7,932 nt of DNA, from contig CAMPIU010000127.1 of the NCBI GenBank assembly GCA_946886545.1, positions 1 to 7,932 of the forward strand. The letters run 5' to 3'. The notes under the pieces were generated by a model, which was not told the DNA's origin, made no database searches, and worked only from the letters and a program-made list of their open reading frames with translations. Each line of letters opens with the position of its first letter. Within the stretch, counting starts at the first letter, position 1. Source of the stretch: an uncultured Flavobacteriales bacterium (lineage in GTDB: Bacteria; Bacteroidota; Bacteroidia; Flavobacteriales; Crocinitomicaceae). Positions 1 through 7,313 of the stretch are shown piece after piece. Made by a program: the position numbers and the translations under genes.

Positions 1-352
1 AATGATAATTTCCCAGTTCTTCTTCAGGAATTCCAAATAATTCGGCTGCCATTGCTTCAGTCCCCGGTGGAAGATTGTCGGAGCAGATTTCGTCCAAAAC
101 CACCGTCGTTGTTCCGTCTGAAACGGTAACAATGGCCCCCGACTGAAAACTGTTTAGAAAAGCATCCAGGGTTGTCGGTGAATAAATGTTCTGCGTTTTG
201 GAAATCAAAACAATAGGAGGCATATCAGTTTCAATTCTCCCGTCGATGACTACTTTTTCTTCAAAACCGGGAATATCGATCTTGACCTCCTTGGTGCAGC
301 CAACAAGAACCAGGATCAAACTGAGAAAGGTAATTAAAACTCGAAATTCCAT
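1..352 (-). CDS. DUF4249-family outer-membrane-associated lipoprotein, N-terminal part (gene continues beyond the left edge)
   Basis: An open frame starts at the ATG at 352-350 on the minus strand and stays open to the window edge, giving about 117 residues. The N-terminus is a lipoprotein signal peptide: MEFR, a hydrophobic stretch, then lipobox LVGC with the lipidated Cys at residue 19. After the Cys comes TKEVKIDIPG, then a stretch resembling the start of DUF4249 proteins (VVIDGRIETD, then PPIVLISKTQ at about 45-54, and GAIVTVSDG at about 73-81). The gene begins inside the last codons of the upstream TonB-dependent receptor gene (19-nt overlap), so the two are almost certainly co-transcribed and probably translationally coupled. 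From family knowledge, DUF4249 genes often directly follow receptors of this architecture in Bacteroidota. The biochemical role is unknown, and a surface or periplasmic accessory to the receptor is inference. The KE after the lipidated Cys is only weakly like a surface-export signal. Family assignment rests on sequence feel plus context. Confidence 0.82.
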   Translation of the reverse strand, partial: MEFRVLITFLSLILVLVGCTKEVKIDIPGFEEKVVIDGRIETDMPPIVLISKTQNIYSPTTLDAFLNSFQSGAIVTVSDGTTTVVLDEICSDNLPPGTEAMAAELFGIPEEELGNYH

Positions 353-2727
353 GTTATACTAGGTAAAATTGGAAATAATGAAACTTGTTTTACCGATATT
401 TTAAAATCGTTGGAAGTAATATTTCCTTCGTTATCAATATACAAAAAGTAAGGGTTTGCGCGATTATAAACATTGTAAATAGAGAAGGCTAAATTTTGTC
501 TGAATCGTTTAACGACCTCAATTTTTTCACCGGTTTTCTTATCGATCTTTGTTTTTGTAGGTTTGTCATACCAGGTTGCCGACAGATCCAGGCGGTGATA
601 AGGTGCCATTCTTGTGGAGTTTCTGGATCCATATTCGAATAACAAGTCCTGGTTATTGAAATACCAGCTGTTTGGAAGTGTTAAGGTGTTACCCGAAGCA
701 TAAATGAAAGAGAATCCAAAGGTCCAGCGTTTGTTTAATTCATAAGTACCGACAAGAGTCAAATCGTGTCTGCGGTCATATTTTGCCGGGAATTTTGTAT
801 CTTGAATATCCTGGAAATAACGGTCAGAACGGGCAAGTGTGTAGCCGATCCACCCGGTGAGTTTTCCGAAGGTCCGTTTGATGAAAAATTCAGCACCATA
901 ACTCCATCCGATTCCGTAGACAAGCAAATTGTCTGTATTGTCATTGACGTTGTCGGAAGGTAAAGCTCCTTGTTTGAACTCAATAATATTCATCATTTTT
1001 TTGTAGTAAACCTCCACAGAAGTTTCCCATTTATTGTTATTGAAATTTCTGAAATACCCCAAACTTGCCTGCCAGCCTTTTTGTGGACGTGCTTTGTCGG
1101 TGCTCGGATACCAAATATCTGTAGGCAATGAAACAGCGCTCAAACTTGCTAAATGCACATATTGATTGTTGTAAGTAAAACCGGCTTTGATGGAGCTTTT
1201 GTCTTTTAAAAGAAAGCGGGCGGAAATTCTCGGTTCAAAACCATAATACGATTGAATGATCTCTCCTTTTCTGTAGGTTTTTGTGGAATCAGTATAGCCT
1301 GAAAAACTTTTGTAGTAACGGGTAAAAGGACCAGTGAACTGATACATGCTTACACGGATTCCTGCATTCACTCGCAACCAGGAAGTAATATCCACTTCAT
1401 CCTGCACATATACTCCGGATTCGTGACTGAATAATTTTTGAGCTAAACCGGTATCGAATACTACATCATCCTGTGAGGCTGAAACACTGGTAGGAGTGAA
1501 GATGTGATACAAATAATCTGCTCCTATTTTAATGGAATGCCTGGTATTTGGAAAGTAGGATAATTCAACTTTTCCACCGTAATCACGAATACCTGATTTC
1601 AATTCGAACTTGAATTGATCCTGCCCGGAACCGAAACTGAAAAGATAATCAGTCAGTGTAGCAGTGGTATTCATGAATAATTTGCTGTTGAACTGATGAT
1701 TCCATCTGAATGCAGCAATTCCATTCCCCCAAGGCATTTTCACACTGAAATCTTCTTCTTTGTTTCCGAAATTGAAGAGGTCCTTTCCGTAATATCCGCT
1801 TAAATAAATCTTGTCTTTTGGCCCTAGGCGGTAATTCAGTTTGGCATTCAGATCGTAGAAAAAATAGCTTGAACCGTAGAACGAACTTGATTTTTTGACA
1901 AATGCTTTCATGAATACATCAATATAGGTCCTTCTGGCCGAAACAATGAATGAACCCTTATCCTTTACAATTGGTCCTTCGAATGTTAATCGGGAGGAAA
2001 TCAGGCCGAGCCCACCGGTAACTTTGAATTTTTTATTGTTCCCTTCATTCATATTTACTTCCAAAACGGATGAAAGTCTTCCGCCATAACTTGCGGGCAT
2101 ACTTCCTTTTATCAAGTTGACGCTTTTTATAGCATCGGAATTGAAAACCGAAAAGAAGCCGAATAAATGGGAGGCATTGTAAACCTGCGCATTATCCAAT
2201 AAAACAAGGTTTTGATCCGGTCCGCCGCCTCGTACATAGAATCCCTGCCCGCCTTCACTTACTGAAGATACGCCGGGAAGTAACTGAATAGTTTTTATGA
2301 TATCTACTTCTCCCAGAAAAGCCGGAAGCTTTTTGATGAGATTGATGTCCAGTTCTATTTGTCCGATCTTGGTAGAATTGACATTGTCCGATTTTTTTGC
2401 ATTGATCTCAACTCCATCTATTTGAATGGCTTCACTTAATTCCGTGTTGATAATGGTATCATTGACCAGGTTGATGTTGATCGTGTCATTTGGGAAACCG
2501 CCGCCACGATAAACGATTTCATAAGTTCCTTTGGGAAGTGTCAAGGAATAAAACCCGAATTCATTACTTGAAGCTCCTTTTTGAAGACCGGGAACAAATA
2601 CCTGTCCGCCAATAATCGGTTCTCCCGAACTTTCTTCATTGATATAACCGCTGATTGTTGCATTTCCCTGTCCGAAAGTGGCAGAAAGAGCGAATAGAAA
2701 TAAGATTTGTATAGTAAGGGATTTCAT
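334..2727 (-). CDS. TonB-dependent outer-membrane receptor with N-terminal carboxypeptidase-regulatory-like domain
   Basis: This 797-residue protein has the full architecture of a Bacteroidota TonB-dependent receptor. Residues 1-20 form a Sec signal peptide (MKSLTIQ, hydrophobic core, ATFGQ). Residues about 23-100 form a CarboxypepD_reg-like beta-sandwich (TISGYINEESSGEPIIGGQV, then GFYSLTLPKGTYEI). Residues 101-110 (IQIDGVEINA) sit where the TonB-box-like segment is expected. The plug follows at about 115-230, with the hallmarks LLPGV (149-153), GFYVRGGGPDQNLVLLDNAQ (162-181) and SYGGRLSSVLEV (213-224). The rest is a beta-barrel rich in alternating aromatics, ending in the usual terminal Phe (WNFEF). 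It should import a bound ligand across the outer membrane using TonB/ExbB energy. The substrate cannot be read from sequence, and no SusD gene is adjacent, so a SusCD glycan system is not supported. It leads a two-gene unit with the overlapping DUF4249 lipoprotein and faces pheT across a 97-bp gap. No frameshift or truncation is seen. Confidence 0.93.
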   Translation of the reverse strand: MKSLTIQILFLFALSATFGQGNATISGYINEESSGEPIIGGQVFVPGLQKGASSNEFGFYSLTLPKGTYEIVYRGGGFPNDTININLVNDTIINTELSEAIQIDGVEINAKKSDNVNSTKIGQIELDINLIKKLPAFLGEVDIIKTIQLLPGVSSVSEGGQGFYVRGGGPDQNLVLLDNAQVYNASHLFGFFSVFNSDAIKSVNLIKGSMPASYGGRLSSVLEVNMNEGNNKKFKVTGGLGLISSRLTFEGPIVKDKGSFIVSARRTYIDVFMKAFVKKSSSFYGSSYFFYDLNAKLNYRLGPKDKIYLSGYYGKDLFNFGNKEEDFSVKMPWGNGIAAFRWNHQFNSKLFMNTTATLTDYLFSFGSGQDQFKFELKSGIRDYGGKVELSYFPNTRHSIKIGADYLYHIFTPTSVSASQDDVVFDTGLAQKLFSHESGVYVQDEVDITSWLRVNAGIRVSMYQFTGPFTRYYKSFSGYTDSTKTYRKGEIIQSYYGFEPRISARFLLKDKSSIKAGFTYNNQYVHLASLSAVSLPTDIWYPSTDKARPQKGWQASLGYFRNFNNNKWETSVEVYYKKMMNIIEFKQGALPSDNVNDNTDNLLVYGIGWSYGAEFFIKRTFGKLTGWIGYTLARSDRYFQDIQDTKFPAKYDRRHDLTLVGTYELNKRWTFGFSFIYASGNTLTLPNSWYFNNQDLLFEYGSRNSTRMAPYHRLDLSATWYDKPTKTKIDKKTGEKIEVVKRFRQNLAFSIYNVYNRANPYFLYIDNEGNITSNDFKISVKQVSLFPILPSITWNFEF

Positions 2728-2824
2728 TCAATTATCAGTGTGAACGAATTTAACGCTTTTATGTCAAATTAAACCTCGTTTTCTTTGCTTTTTCTTAAAT
2801 TTGGACTTCGAAAAAAATACAACA
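2728..2824. promoter_or_regulatory. Divergent intergenic region between the receptor gene and pheT
   Basis: This 97-bp AT-rich gap separates the start codons of the leftward receptor gene and the rightward pheT gene, so it should hold both promoters. On the plus strand a TAAATTTG element lies 21 nt before the pheT ATG. On the minus strand a TTGACA hexamer (2767-2762) and a near-match TAAATTCG (2752-2745) are present. Their spacing fits neither the Bacteroidota -33/-7 arrangement nor a good sigma70 promoter, so the receptor promoter is unresolved. No operator palindrome, Fur-like box or riboswitch was recognised. Neither gene has an obvious Shine-Dalgarno sequence, which is normal for this phylum. 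Confidence 0.6.
2796..2803 (+). promoter_or_regulatory. Candidate Bacteroidota -7 element (TAnnTTTG) for pheT
   Basis: TAAATTTG matches the TAnnTTTG consensus of the Bacteroidota primary sigma factor exactly. It would put transcription start about 6-8 nt downstream and leave a leader of roughly 15 nt before the ATG at 2825. No clear TTTG -33 element is seen about 19-21 nt upstream, so this is a moderate-to-weak call. If correct, transcription begins after the TTG at 2801, which rules out that codon as the pheT start. Confidence 0.4.
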
Positions 2825-5260
2825 ATGAAAATTTCATCCGCTTGGTTACATGAGTTTTTACCGGTTCACAAATCTCCCGAAGAATTAGATCAGCTTTTAA
2901 CAGATACAGGTCTGGAGGTCGAAGGATTTGAGACGATTGAAAGTGTGAAAGGAGGTTTGCAGGGTGTTGTAGTTGCAGAAGTGATTGAATGTGAGCAACA
3001 TCCGAATGCAGATCGTCTGAAGGTGACCAAAGTAAACAATGGAAAAGAAATTCTTCAGGTTGTTTGTGGAGCACCCAATGTAGCTGTCGGACAAAAAGTG
3101 ATCCTGGCTCAGGTTGGTGCTGTTCTTTATCCGAAACCAGACGAGCCTCTGAAAATGAAGGTTTCAAAAATCCGCGATGTGGAATCCCACGGAATGCTTT
3201 GTGCTGAAGATGAGTTGGGCTTGGGAACCAGCCACGATGGAATTCTGGTTTTGGATCCGGCTGCTAAAGTTGGTATGCCGGCTGCGGAGTATTTGGAATT
3301 GGAAAGCGATGTTCAGATTGAAATCGGATTAACACCAAACAGGGCTGATGCAATGGGGCATATCGGTGTGGCCCGTGATGTGCTGGCTTATATGGCTTGT
3401 CATGAAGGAAGTAAAGCTAAGCTTCAACTGAAAGAAACCGGAAAAATGGTAAAAGAAGCAGATCTTCCTGTTTCAGTTTCAGTTGAAAACACAGAAAAAT
3501 GCCCGCGTTATATGGGAATTACACTAAGTGGTTTAGAAGTGAAGGCTTCTCCGGCTTGGTTGCAAAATAAATTGAGAGCTGTTGGTTTGTCTCCGATCAA
3601 TAATGTGGTGGACGTAACCAATTACGTGATGCGTGAGTTAGGAACTCCTTTACATGCTTTTGATGCTTCGGTTGTCAATGGGATGGTAATTGTTCGTACG
3701 GCAAAACCGGGCGAAAAGATGATCACATTGGACTCAATGGAGCGCGAATTGAGTGAAGAAGACCTGGTCATTGCAAATGAAAAAGAAGCGATGTGTTTGG
3801 CCGGAGTTTTCGGAGGAAACCATTCGGGAATTTCTGATTCAACTACAGATGTGTTCCTGGAAGCGGCATACTTTCAACCTGTTTCCGTGCGTAAAACTGC
3901 GAAAAGACATGGTTTGTCTACCGATGCAAGTTTCCGTTTTGAACGTGGTGTAGATGTTGACTTGGTTCCTTATGCTTTGGAAAGAGCAGTTGAATTGATT
4001 CAACAAGTTGCCGGAGGTAAAGTAGGAATGGAGGCAGTGGATCTTTATCCGCATCCAATCCAAAAACGAAAAGTGACTCTTCGCTATAAGCGGATCAATC
4101 AGATTTTAGGACATGAAATTGCAAAAAATGTGATTCAGGATATTTTGACTTCCCTTGATTTTGAGATTCTTTCTTCAACGAATGATGATTTGGAGCTTTC
4201 TGTTCCGAATTATCGGGTGGATGTGGATCGTGAAATTGATGTCATTGAGGAAGTATTGCGTATTTATGGCTTTAACCTGATTCCGCTTCCTGAGAAATTG
4301 AATACTTCATTGGTAGTTAGTGAAAAACCGGATTTGGAGCGTTTGGGAGTAAACCTGGCTGAAGTATTGGCAGGAATGGGATTCAACGAAATGATGAATA
4401 ATTCCTTGACAAGTCCGCAATACGCTGAAAAGCTCGGAGGAAATCAATTCCCGATTACGAAAGCAGTGACGATGCTCAATCCTTTAAGTCAGGATTTGGC
4501 AGTGATGCGCCAAAGTTTGTTATTCCAGGGAATGGAAACAGTGGCTCATAATCAAAACCGACAGAATCCGGATTTGCGCTTGTTTGAATTTGGTAAAACG
4601 TATTCATTCGAAAACGATATTTATTCTGAGAATAAGCGCCTTTTGGTTTTGATGACCGGAAACAAGCAAGATGAATCCTGGGCGTTCAAACTGGAGAAAT
4701 CCAGCTTGTTCACCTTGAAAGGGGTCGTTTTAAATATTTTTGAACGTTTAGGTCTGGCTTCTTTCATCCAGGAAGAACCTTTACAGGAACAGGAAGTTCT
4801 TGCAGATGGTTATCAAATCCGGATTCTGAAAAATGTAGTTGGAACAATAGGCTGGGCGAATCAGAAAGTGAAGAAACACTTTGGTGTCAAGCAGGATGTC
4901 TTTGTTGCTGATCTGGATTGGGATGCTATATTGGATTCATTGAAACTGGTAAAAGTTCAGTACAAAGAGTTGCCTAAGACTTTTGAAGTGCGCCGTGATT
5001 TCTCTTTGTTGCTTGATTCGAAGGTCCGTTTTTCCGAAATAGAACAAATAGCAAAGAAAGTAGATAAGAAAATCCTTCAAAAAGTAGGTTTGTTCGATGT
5101 TTACGAAGGAAAGAACCTTCAGGAAGGAAAGAAATCTTACGCTGTTTCATTTACGTTTCAGGACCAGGAACAAACACTCAAGGATTCCCAGGTAGATGGA
5201 ATTATGAATTCAATTCGTAGCGAACTGGAAAAACAATTGGGGGCAGAATTGAGAAAATAA
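2825..5260 (+). CDS. pheT: Phenylalanine--tRNA ligase beta subunit
   Basis: The product (811 residues) is the beta subunit of the cytoplasmic alpha2-beta2 phenylalanyl-tRNA synthetase, which charges tRNA-Phe and hydrolyses mischarged Tyr-tRNA-Phe. It is close to the usual full length for bacterial PheT. Domains in order: an N-terminal segment starting MKISSAWLHEFLP; an OB-fold tRNA-binding domain at about 40-155 (HPNADRLKV, then GAPNV); the conserved LTPNRADAMGHIG (169-181); the B3/B4 editing domain at about 215-365 (INNVVDVTNYVM, HAFD, FGG); FRFERGVD (370-377); the B5 domain with the acidic cluster D472, E475, E476 in DREIDVIEEVLRIYGF; a catalytic-like core at about 490-710; and an FDX-ACB anticodon-binding domain from about 718 (EVRRDFSLLL). 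I chose the ATG at 2825 because family members begin at MKIS. An in-frame TTG at 2801 would add eight residues but overlaps the promoter-like element. The partner gene pheS is not in the window. Confidence 0.97.
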   Translation: MKISSAWLHEFLPVHKSPEELDQLLTDTGLEVEGFETIESVKGGLQGVVVAEVIECEQHPNADRLKVTKVNNGKEILQVVCGAPNVAVGQKVILAQVGAVLYPKPDEPLKMKVSKIRDVESHGMLCAEDELGLGTSHDGILVLDPAAKVGMPAAEYLELESDVQIEIGLTPNRADAMGHIGVARDVLAYMACHEGSKAKLQLKETGKMVKEADLPVSVSVENTEKCPRYMGITLSGLEVKASPAWLQNKLRAVGLSPINNVVDVTNYVMRELGTPLHAFDASVVNGMVIVRTAKPGEKMITLDSMERELSEEDLVIANEKEAMCLAGVFGGNHSGISDSTTDVFLEAAYFQPVSVRKTAKRHGLSTDASFRFERGVDVDLVPYALERAVELIQQVAGGKVGMEAVDLYPHPIQKRKVTLRYKRINQILGHEIAKNVIQDILTSLDFEILSSTNDDLELSVPNYRVDVDREIDVIEEVLRIYGFNLIPLPEKLNTSLVVSEKPDLERLGVNLAEVLAGMGFNEMMNNSLTSPQYAEKLGGNQFPITKAVTMLNPLSQDLAVMRQSLLFQGMETVAHNQNRQNPDLRLFEFGKTYSFENDIYSENKRLLVLMTGNKQDESWAFKLEKSSLFTLKGVVLNIFERLGLASFIQEEPLQEQEVLADGYQIRILKNVVGTIGWANQKVKKHFGVKQDVFVADLDWDAILDSLKLVKVQYKELPKTFEVRRDFSLLLDSKVRFSEIEQIAKKVDKKILQKVGLFDVYEGKNLQEGKKSYAVSFTFQDQEQTLKDSQVDGIMNSIRSELEKQLGAELRK

Positions 5261-5302
5261 TCAGAATGAAATGCTTACCTTTTAGGGTATTAAAGCTATA
5301 AA

Positions 5303-5401
5303 ATGAAGATGTTTTTAACCTCATTGCTTGTTCTTGCAACGGTCTATTTTTCTCAAACAGAAAACCCATGTGGGAAAATTGAAAATGCTTCGCTGATATG
5401 A
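5303..5401 (+). CDS. Small ORF, 32-residue signal-peptide-like product, overlapping the bioD start (ATGA)
   Basis: In the 137-bp gap between pheT and bioD, an ATG at 5303 opens a 32-codon frame ending at TGA 5399-5401. The TGA shares the sequence ATGA with the bioD start codon (5398). The product begins MKMFLTSLLVLATVYFSQ, which has the form of a Sec signal peptide (Lys, hydrophobic core, possible cleavage near SQ). A polar tail TENPCGKIENASLI with one Cys follows. I do not recognise a family. It could be a tiny exported peptide, a translational leader coupling ribosomes into bioD, or the surviving 5' end of a longer secreted-protein gene lost by deletion next to bioD. The reading frame and overlap are directly visible. 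That it is expressed is inference, and 32-codon frames also arise by chance. Confidence 0.45.
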   Translation: MKMFLTSLLVLATVYFSQTENPCGKIENASLI

Positions 5402-6012
5402 AATCTTACGTAGTTACGGGAATTGGTACTGAAATCGGGAAAACCGTAGTAAGTGCTGTACTTTGCGAAGCATTGAAAGCGGATTACTGGAAACCGGTTC
5501 AGGCCGGAGATCTGCACGCATTGGATAGTGATTTTGTGCGTTCCTATACATCTGAAACGAGCATTTTACCCGCGAATATCTTATTGAATCACGCTATGTC
5601 TCCGCATGAAGCTGCGCGATTGGATGGAATTGAATTGACTGAAGAGCAGTTCGATTTACCCCGATTTACAAAACAAACCATCATTGAAGGTGCCGGAGGA
5701 GTAATGGTTCCCTTAAATGATGAAGGACTTTGCTATATCGACCTGTTCCAATTGTGGGAACTTCCGGTTTACGTGGTTACGAAACATTACCTGGGAAGTA
5801 TCAATCATACTTTATTGACACTAAATGCATTGATGTCGCGAGAAATTCCCATTGCAGGATTGATTGTAAACGGTGAGCGGAATGAAGCCTCGGAACGGAT
5901 TTATCAAAGTCACTTTTCGGATCTGCAAATTACCACCATTCCGGAATTGAGCGAATTTTCAAAAGAAAGTATACAACACGCAGCCAAATTATGGATAGAG
6001 CAACAAGCTTAG
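5398..6012 (+). CDS. bioD: ATP-dependent dethiobiotin synthetase
   Basis: BioD closes the ureido ring of 7,8-diaminopelargonate using CO2 and ATP to give dethiobiotin, the penultimate biotin-pathway intermediate, in the cytoplasm as a homodimer. The 204 residues open with the expected MKSYVVTG and P-loop GIGTEIGKT (8-16, with T11, K15 and T16 matching the E. coli enzyme). Other family signatures follow: KPVQAG (32-37, Lys equivalent to E. coli K37), MSPHEAA (67-73), EGAGG (97-101, the catalytic/metal Glu E97), LGSINHTLLT (132-141) and IVNG (156-159). The length is slightly below E. coli BioD (about 225) but no core motif is missing. The start is set by the conserved N-terminus and coincides with the ATGA overlap with the upstream 32-codon ORF. 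The 3' end overlaps bioA by 22 nt, so BioD and BioA are probably made from one message. No Shine-Dalgarno sequence or BirA-like operator was recognised upstream. Confidence 0.95.
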   Translation: MKSYVVTGIGTEIGKTVVSAVLCEALKADYWKPVQAGDLHALDSDFVRSYTSETSILPANILLNHAMSPHEAARLDGIELTEEQFDLPRFTKQTIIEGAGGVMVPLNDEGLCYIDLFQLWELPVYVVTKHYLGSINHTLLTLNALMSREIPIAGLIVNGERNEASERIYQSHFSDLQITTIPELSEFSKESIQHAAKLWIEQQA

Positions 6013-7271
6013 AAAAAGATAAAAAACACGTTTGGCACCCGTTCACACAAATGCAAACAGCGAAAGAACCCTTGCACATTGTGAAAGCAGAAGCGACCAC
6101 ACTTATTGATTCAAACGGGAAAACATATATCGATGCAAACTCTTCCTGGTGGGTAAATGTTCATGGACACGGTCATCCGTATTTGGCCCAGGCACTGAAT
6201 GAGCAGTTTTCGCAGCTGGATCATGTGATTTTCGCCGGAGCTACTCATCCGCAGGCCATCCAATTGGCAGACAGGATTACTTCTTTGCTTCCGGATAAAC
6301 TGGAAAAGGTATTTTTCTCCGATGACGGTTCAACTGCCGTTGAAGTCGCTTTAAAAATGGCTTTTCAGTATTGGTTCAATAAAAATGAACCAAAAAGACG
6401 CGTGATTGCATTGGACGGAGCTTATCACGGAGATACTTTCGGAGCCATGTCGATCGGGCAGCGTGGAACTTTTAACAAACCCTTTGAACATTTGTTCTTT
6501 GATGTGGATTTCATTGATTTCCCGGCAAATGAAGCACGGAGTCAATCACTGATACAGGCGGAACAATTTTTGAAATCCGGTGAGGTGGCAGCCGTTATCG
6601 TAGAGCCTTTGGTACAGGGATCAGCCGGAATGCGAATGTATGATTCAACTTGGTTGGATGGACTTGTTTCTTTGGCAAAAAAATACAAGGCACTGGTTAT
6701 TTTTGACGAGGTTATGACGGCCTGGGGAAGAACCGGGAAATTATTTGCCCATAATTTTTGCCAACAGGAGCCGGACATTATTTGTTTATCGAAAGGGTTG
6801 ACCGGTGGAATTCTTCCTTTGGGTTTGACTGTAGCAACGGATGAAATTTATCAGGCTTTTCTTCACCCCGAAACAGCAAAAGCCTTACTTCACGGACATT
6901 CGTTTACCGGAAGTGCACTCGCGTGTGCTGTTGCAAATGCGAGTTTAGATTTATTTGAACAGCCGGAAACCTGGGATTCCATTGAATGGATTGAGGAGCG
7001 GCACAGGTATTTTATTGAGGCTTTGAAAACCCATCCGAAAGTAAGAGAGATCGGTTTATGCGGTACCATTTTGCGCTTTGAGGTAGAAACCGGTGAAGGG
7101 AACAATTACTTTTCATCGATTCGTGACAAAGCCTATGATTTTTTCCTGGAGAAGGGGTGTTTGATCCGTCCGCTTGGGAATGTATTGTATTTGAATCCTC
7201 CATATTGTGTTTCAGAAGAAGAACTGGATAAACTACATGTGGTCTTGCTGGATTTTTTGGATACACTATAA
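5991..7271 (+). CDS. bioA: Adenosylmethionine (or lysine)-8-amino-7-oxononanoate aminotransferase
   Basis: This 426-residue PLP-dependent class III aminotransferase converts KAPA to 7,8-diaminopelargonate, the step just before BioD. Visible signatures: VWHPFTQM (14-21), SSWWVNVHGHGHP (51-63), DDGSTAVEVALKMA (111-124, phosphate-binding loop), GAYHGDTFGAMS (143-154, with Y145 stacking on PLP), IVEPLVQG (203-210), FDEVMTAWGRTGKLFA (238-253, with D239 contacting the PLP ring nitrogen), LSKGLTGG (266-273, with K268 as the Schiff-base lysine), HGHSFTG (301-307), and RPLGNVLYLNPPY (393-405, with R394 as the substrate-carboxylate arginine). The start overlaps the end of bioD by 22 nt, giving the expected HVWHP N-terminus, so coupling is likely. 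Position F18 replaces the Tyr17 of E. coli BioA. As I recall it, the WxPFTQM form resembles the lysine-using Bacillus BioK, so the amino donor is left open. bioB, bioF and bioC/H are not in the window. Confidence 0.95.
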   Translation: MDRATSLEKDKKHVWHPFTQMQTAKEPLHIVKAEATTLIDSNGKTYIDANSSWWVNVHGHGHPYLAQALNEQFSQLDHVIFAGATHPQAIQLADRITSLLPDKLEKVFFSDDGSTAVEVALKMAFQYWFNKNEPKRRVIALDGAYHGDTFGAMSIGQRGTFNKPFEHLFFDVDFIDFPANEARSQSLIQAEQFLKSGEVAAVIVEPLVQGSAGMRMYDSTWLDGLVSLAKKYKALVIFDEVMTAWGRTGKLFAHNFCQQEPDIICLSKGLTGGILPLGLTVATDEIYQAFLHPETAKALLHGHSFTGSALACAVANASLDLFEQPETWDSIEWIEERHRYFIEALKTHPKVREIGLCGTILRFEVETGEGNNYFSSIRDKAYDFFLEKGCLIRPLGNVLYLNPPYCVSEEELDKLHVVLLDFLDTL

Positions 7272-7277
7272 ATAGAA

Positions 7278-7313
7278 TTTCCCCCAAAAAAAATTCATTC
7301 AAATAGGGGGAAA
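7278..7313. terminator. Inverted repeat TTTCCCCC/GGGGGAAA downstream of bioA, possible terminator or operator
   Basis: TTTCCCCC (7278-7285) and GGGGGAAA (7306-7313) form an 8-bp perfect stem around a 20-nt A-rich loop, starting 6 nt after the bioA stop codon. Five consecutive G-C pairs make it fairly stable. The following CTTATTTT is T-rich but not a clean U-tract, and the loop is longer than in classical terminators. A bioA transcript terminator is therefore plausible but not certain. A binding site for a dimeric regulator of the downstream gene is the alternative. Confidence 0.45.

Noticed and set aside
334..2727. SusC/SusD-type polysaccharide utilisation locus
   Set aside because: No SusD-like gene, glycoside hydrolase or hybrid regulator is present. 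The downstream partner is DUF4249, so a glycan substrate cannot be claimed.
2745..2767. TTGACA plus TAAATTCG on the minus strand as the receptor promoter
   Set aside because: The TTTG of the first element and the near-match second element are only 12 nt apart, too close for the Bacteroidota arrangement. No good -10 follows TTGACA at 17 nt. Kept only as a note in the intergenic entry.
2769..3167. 132-codon minus-strand frame over the start of pheT
   Set aside because: It lies opposite conserved PheT coding sequence, and its end reaches into the intergenic region only by chance. The peptide shows no recognisable domain.
5261..5397. BirA/BioR operator upstream of bioD
   Set aside because: I looked for a TTGTAAAC/GTTTACAA-like palindrome typical of BirA sites and saw none in the gap or in the 32-codon ORF.
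7012..7302. 96-codon minus-strand frame at the end of bioA running into the gap
   Set aside because: It is antisense to the conserved BioA C-terminus (RPLGNVLYLNPPY) and its start lies within the inverted-repeat loop. It has no recognisable protein features.
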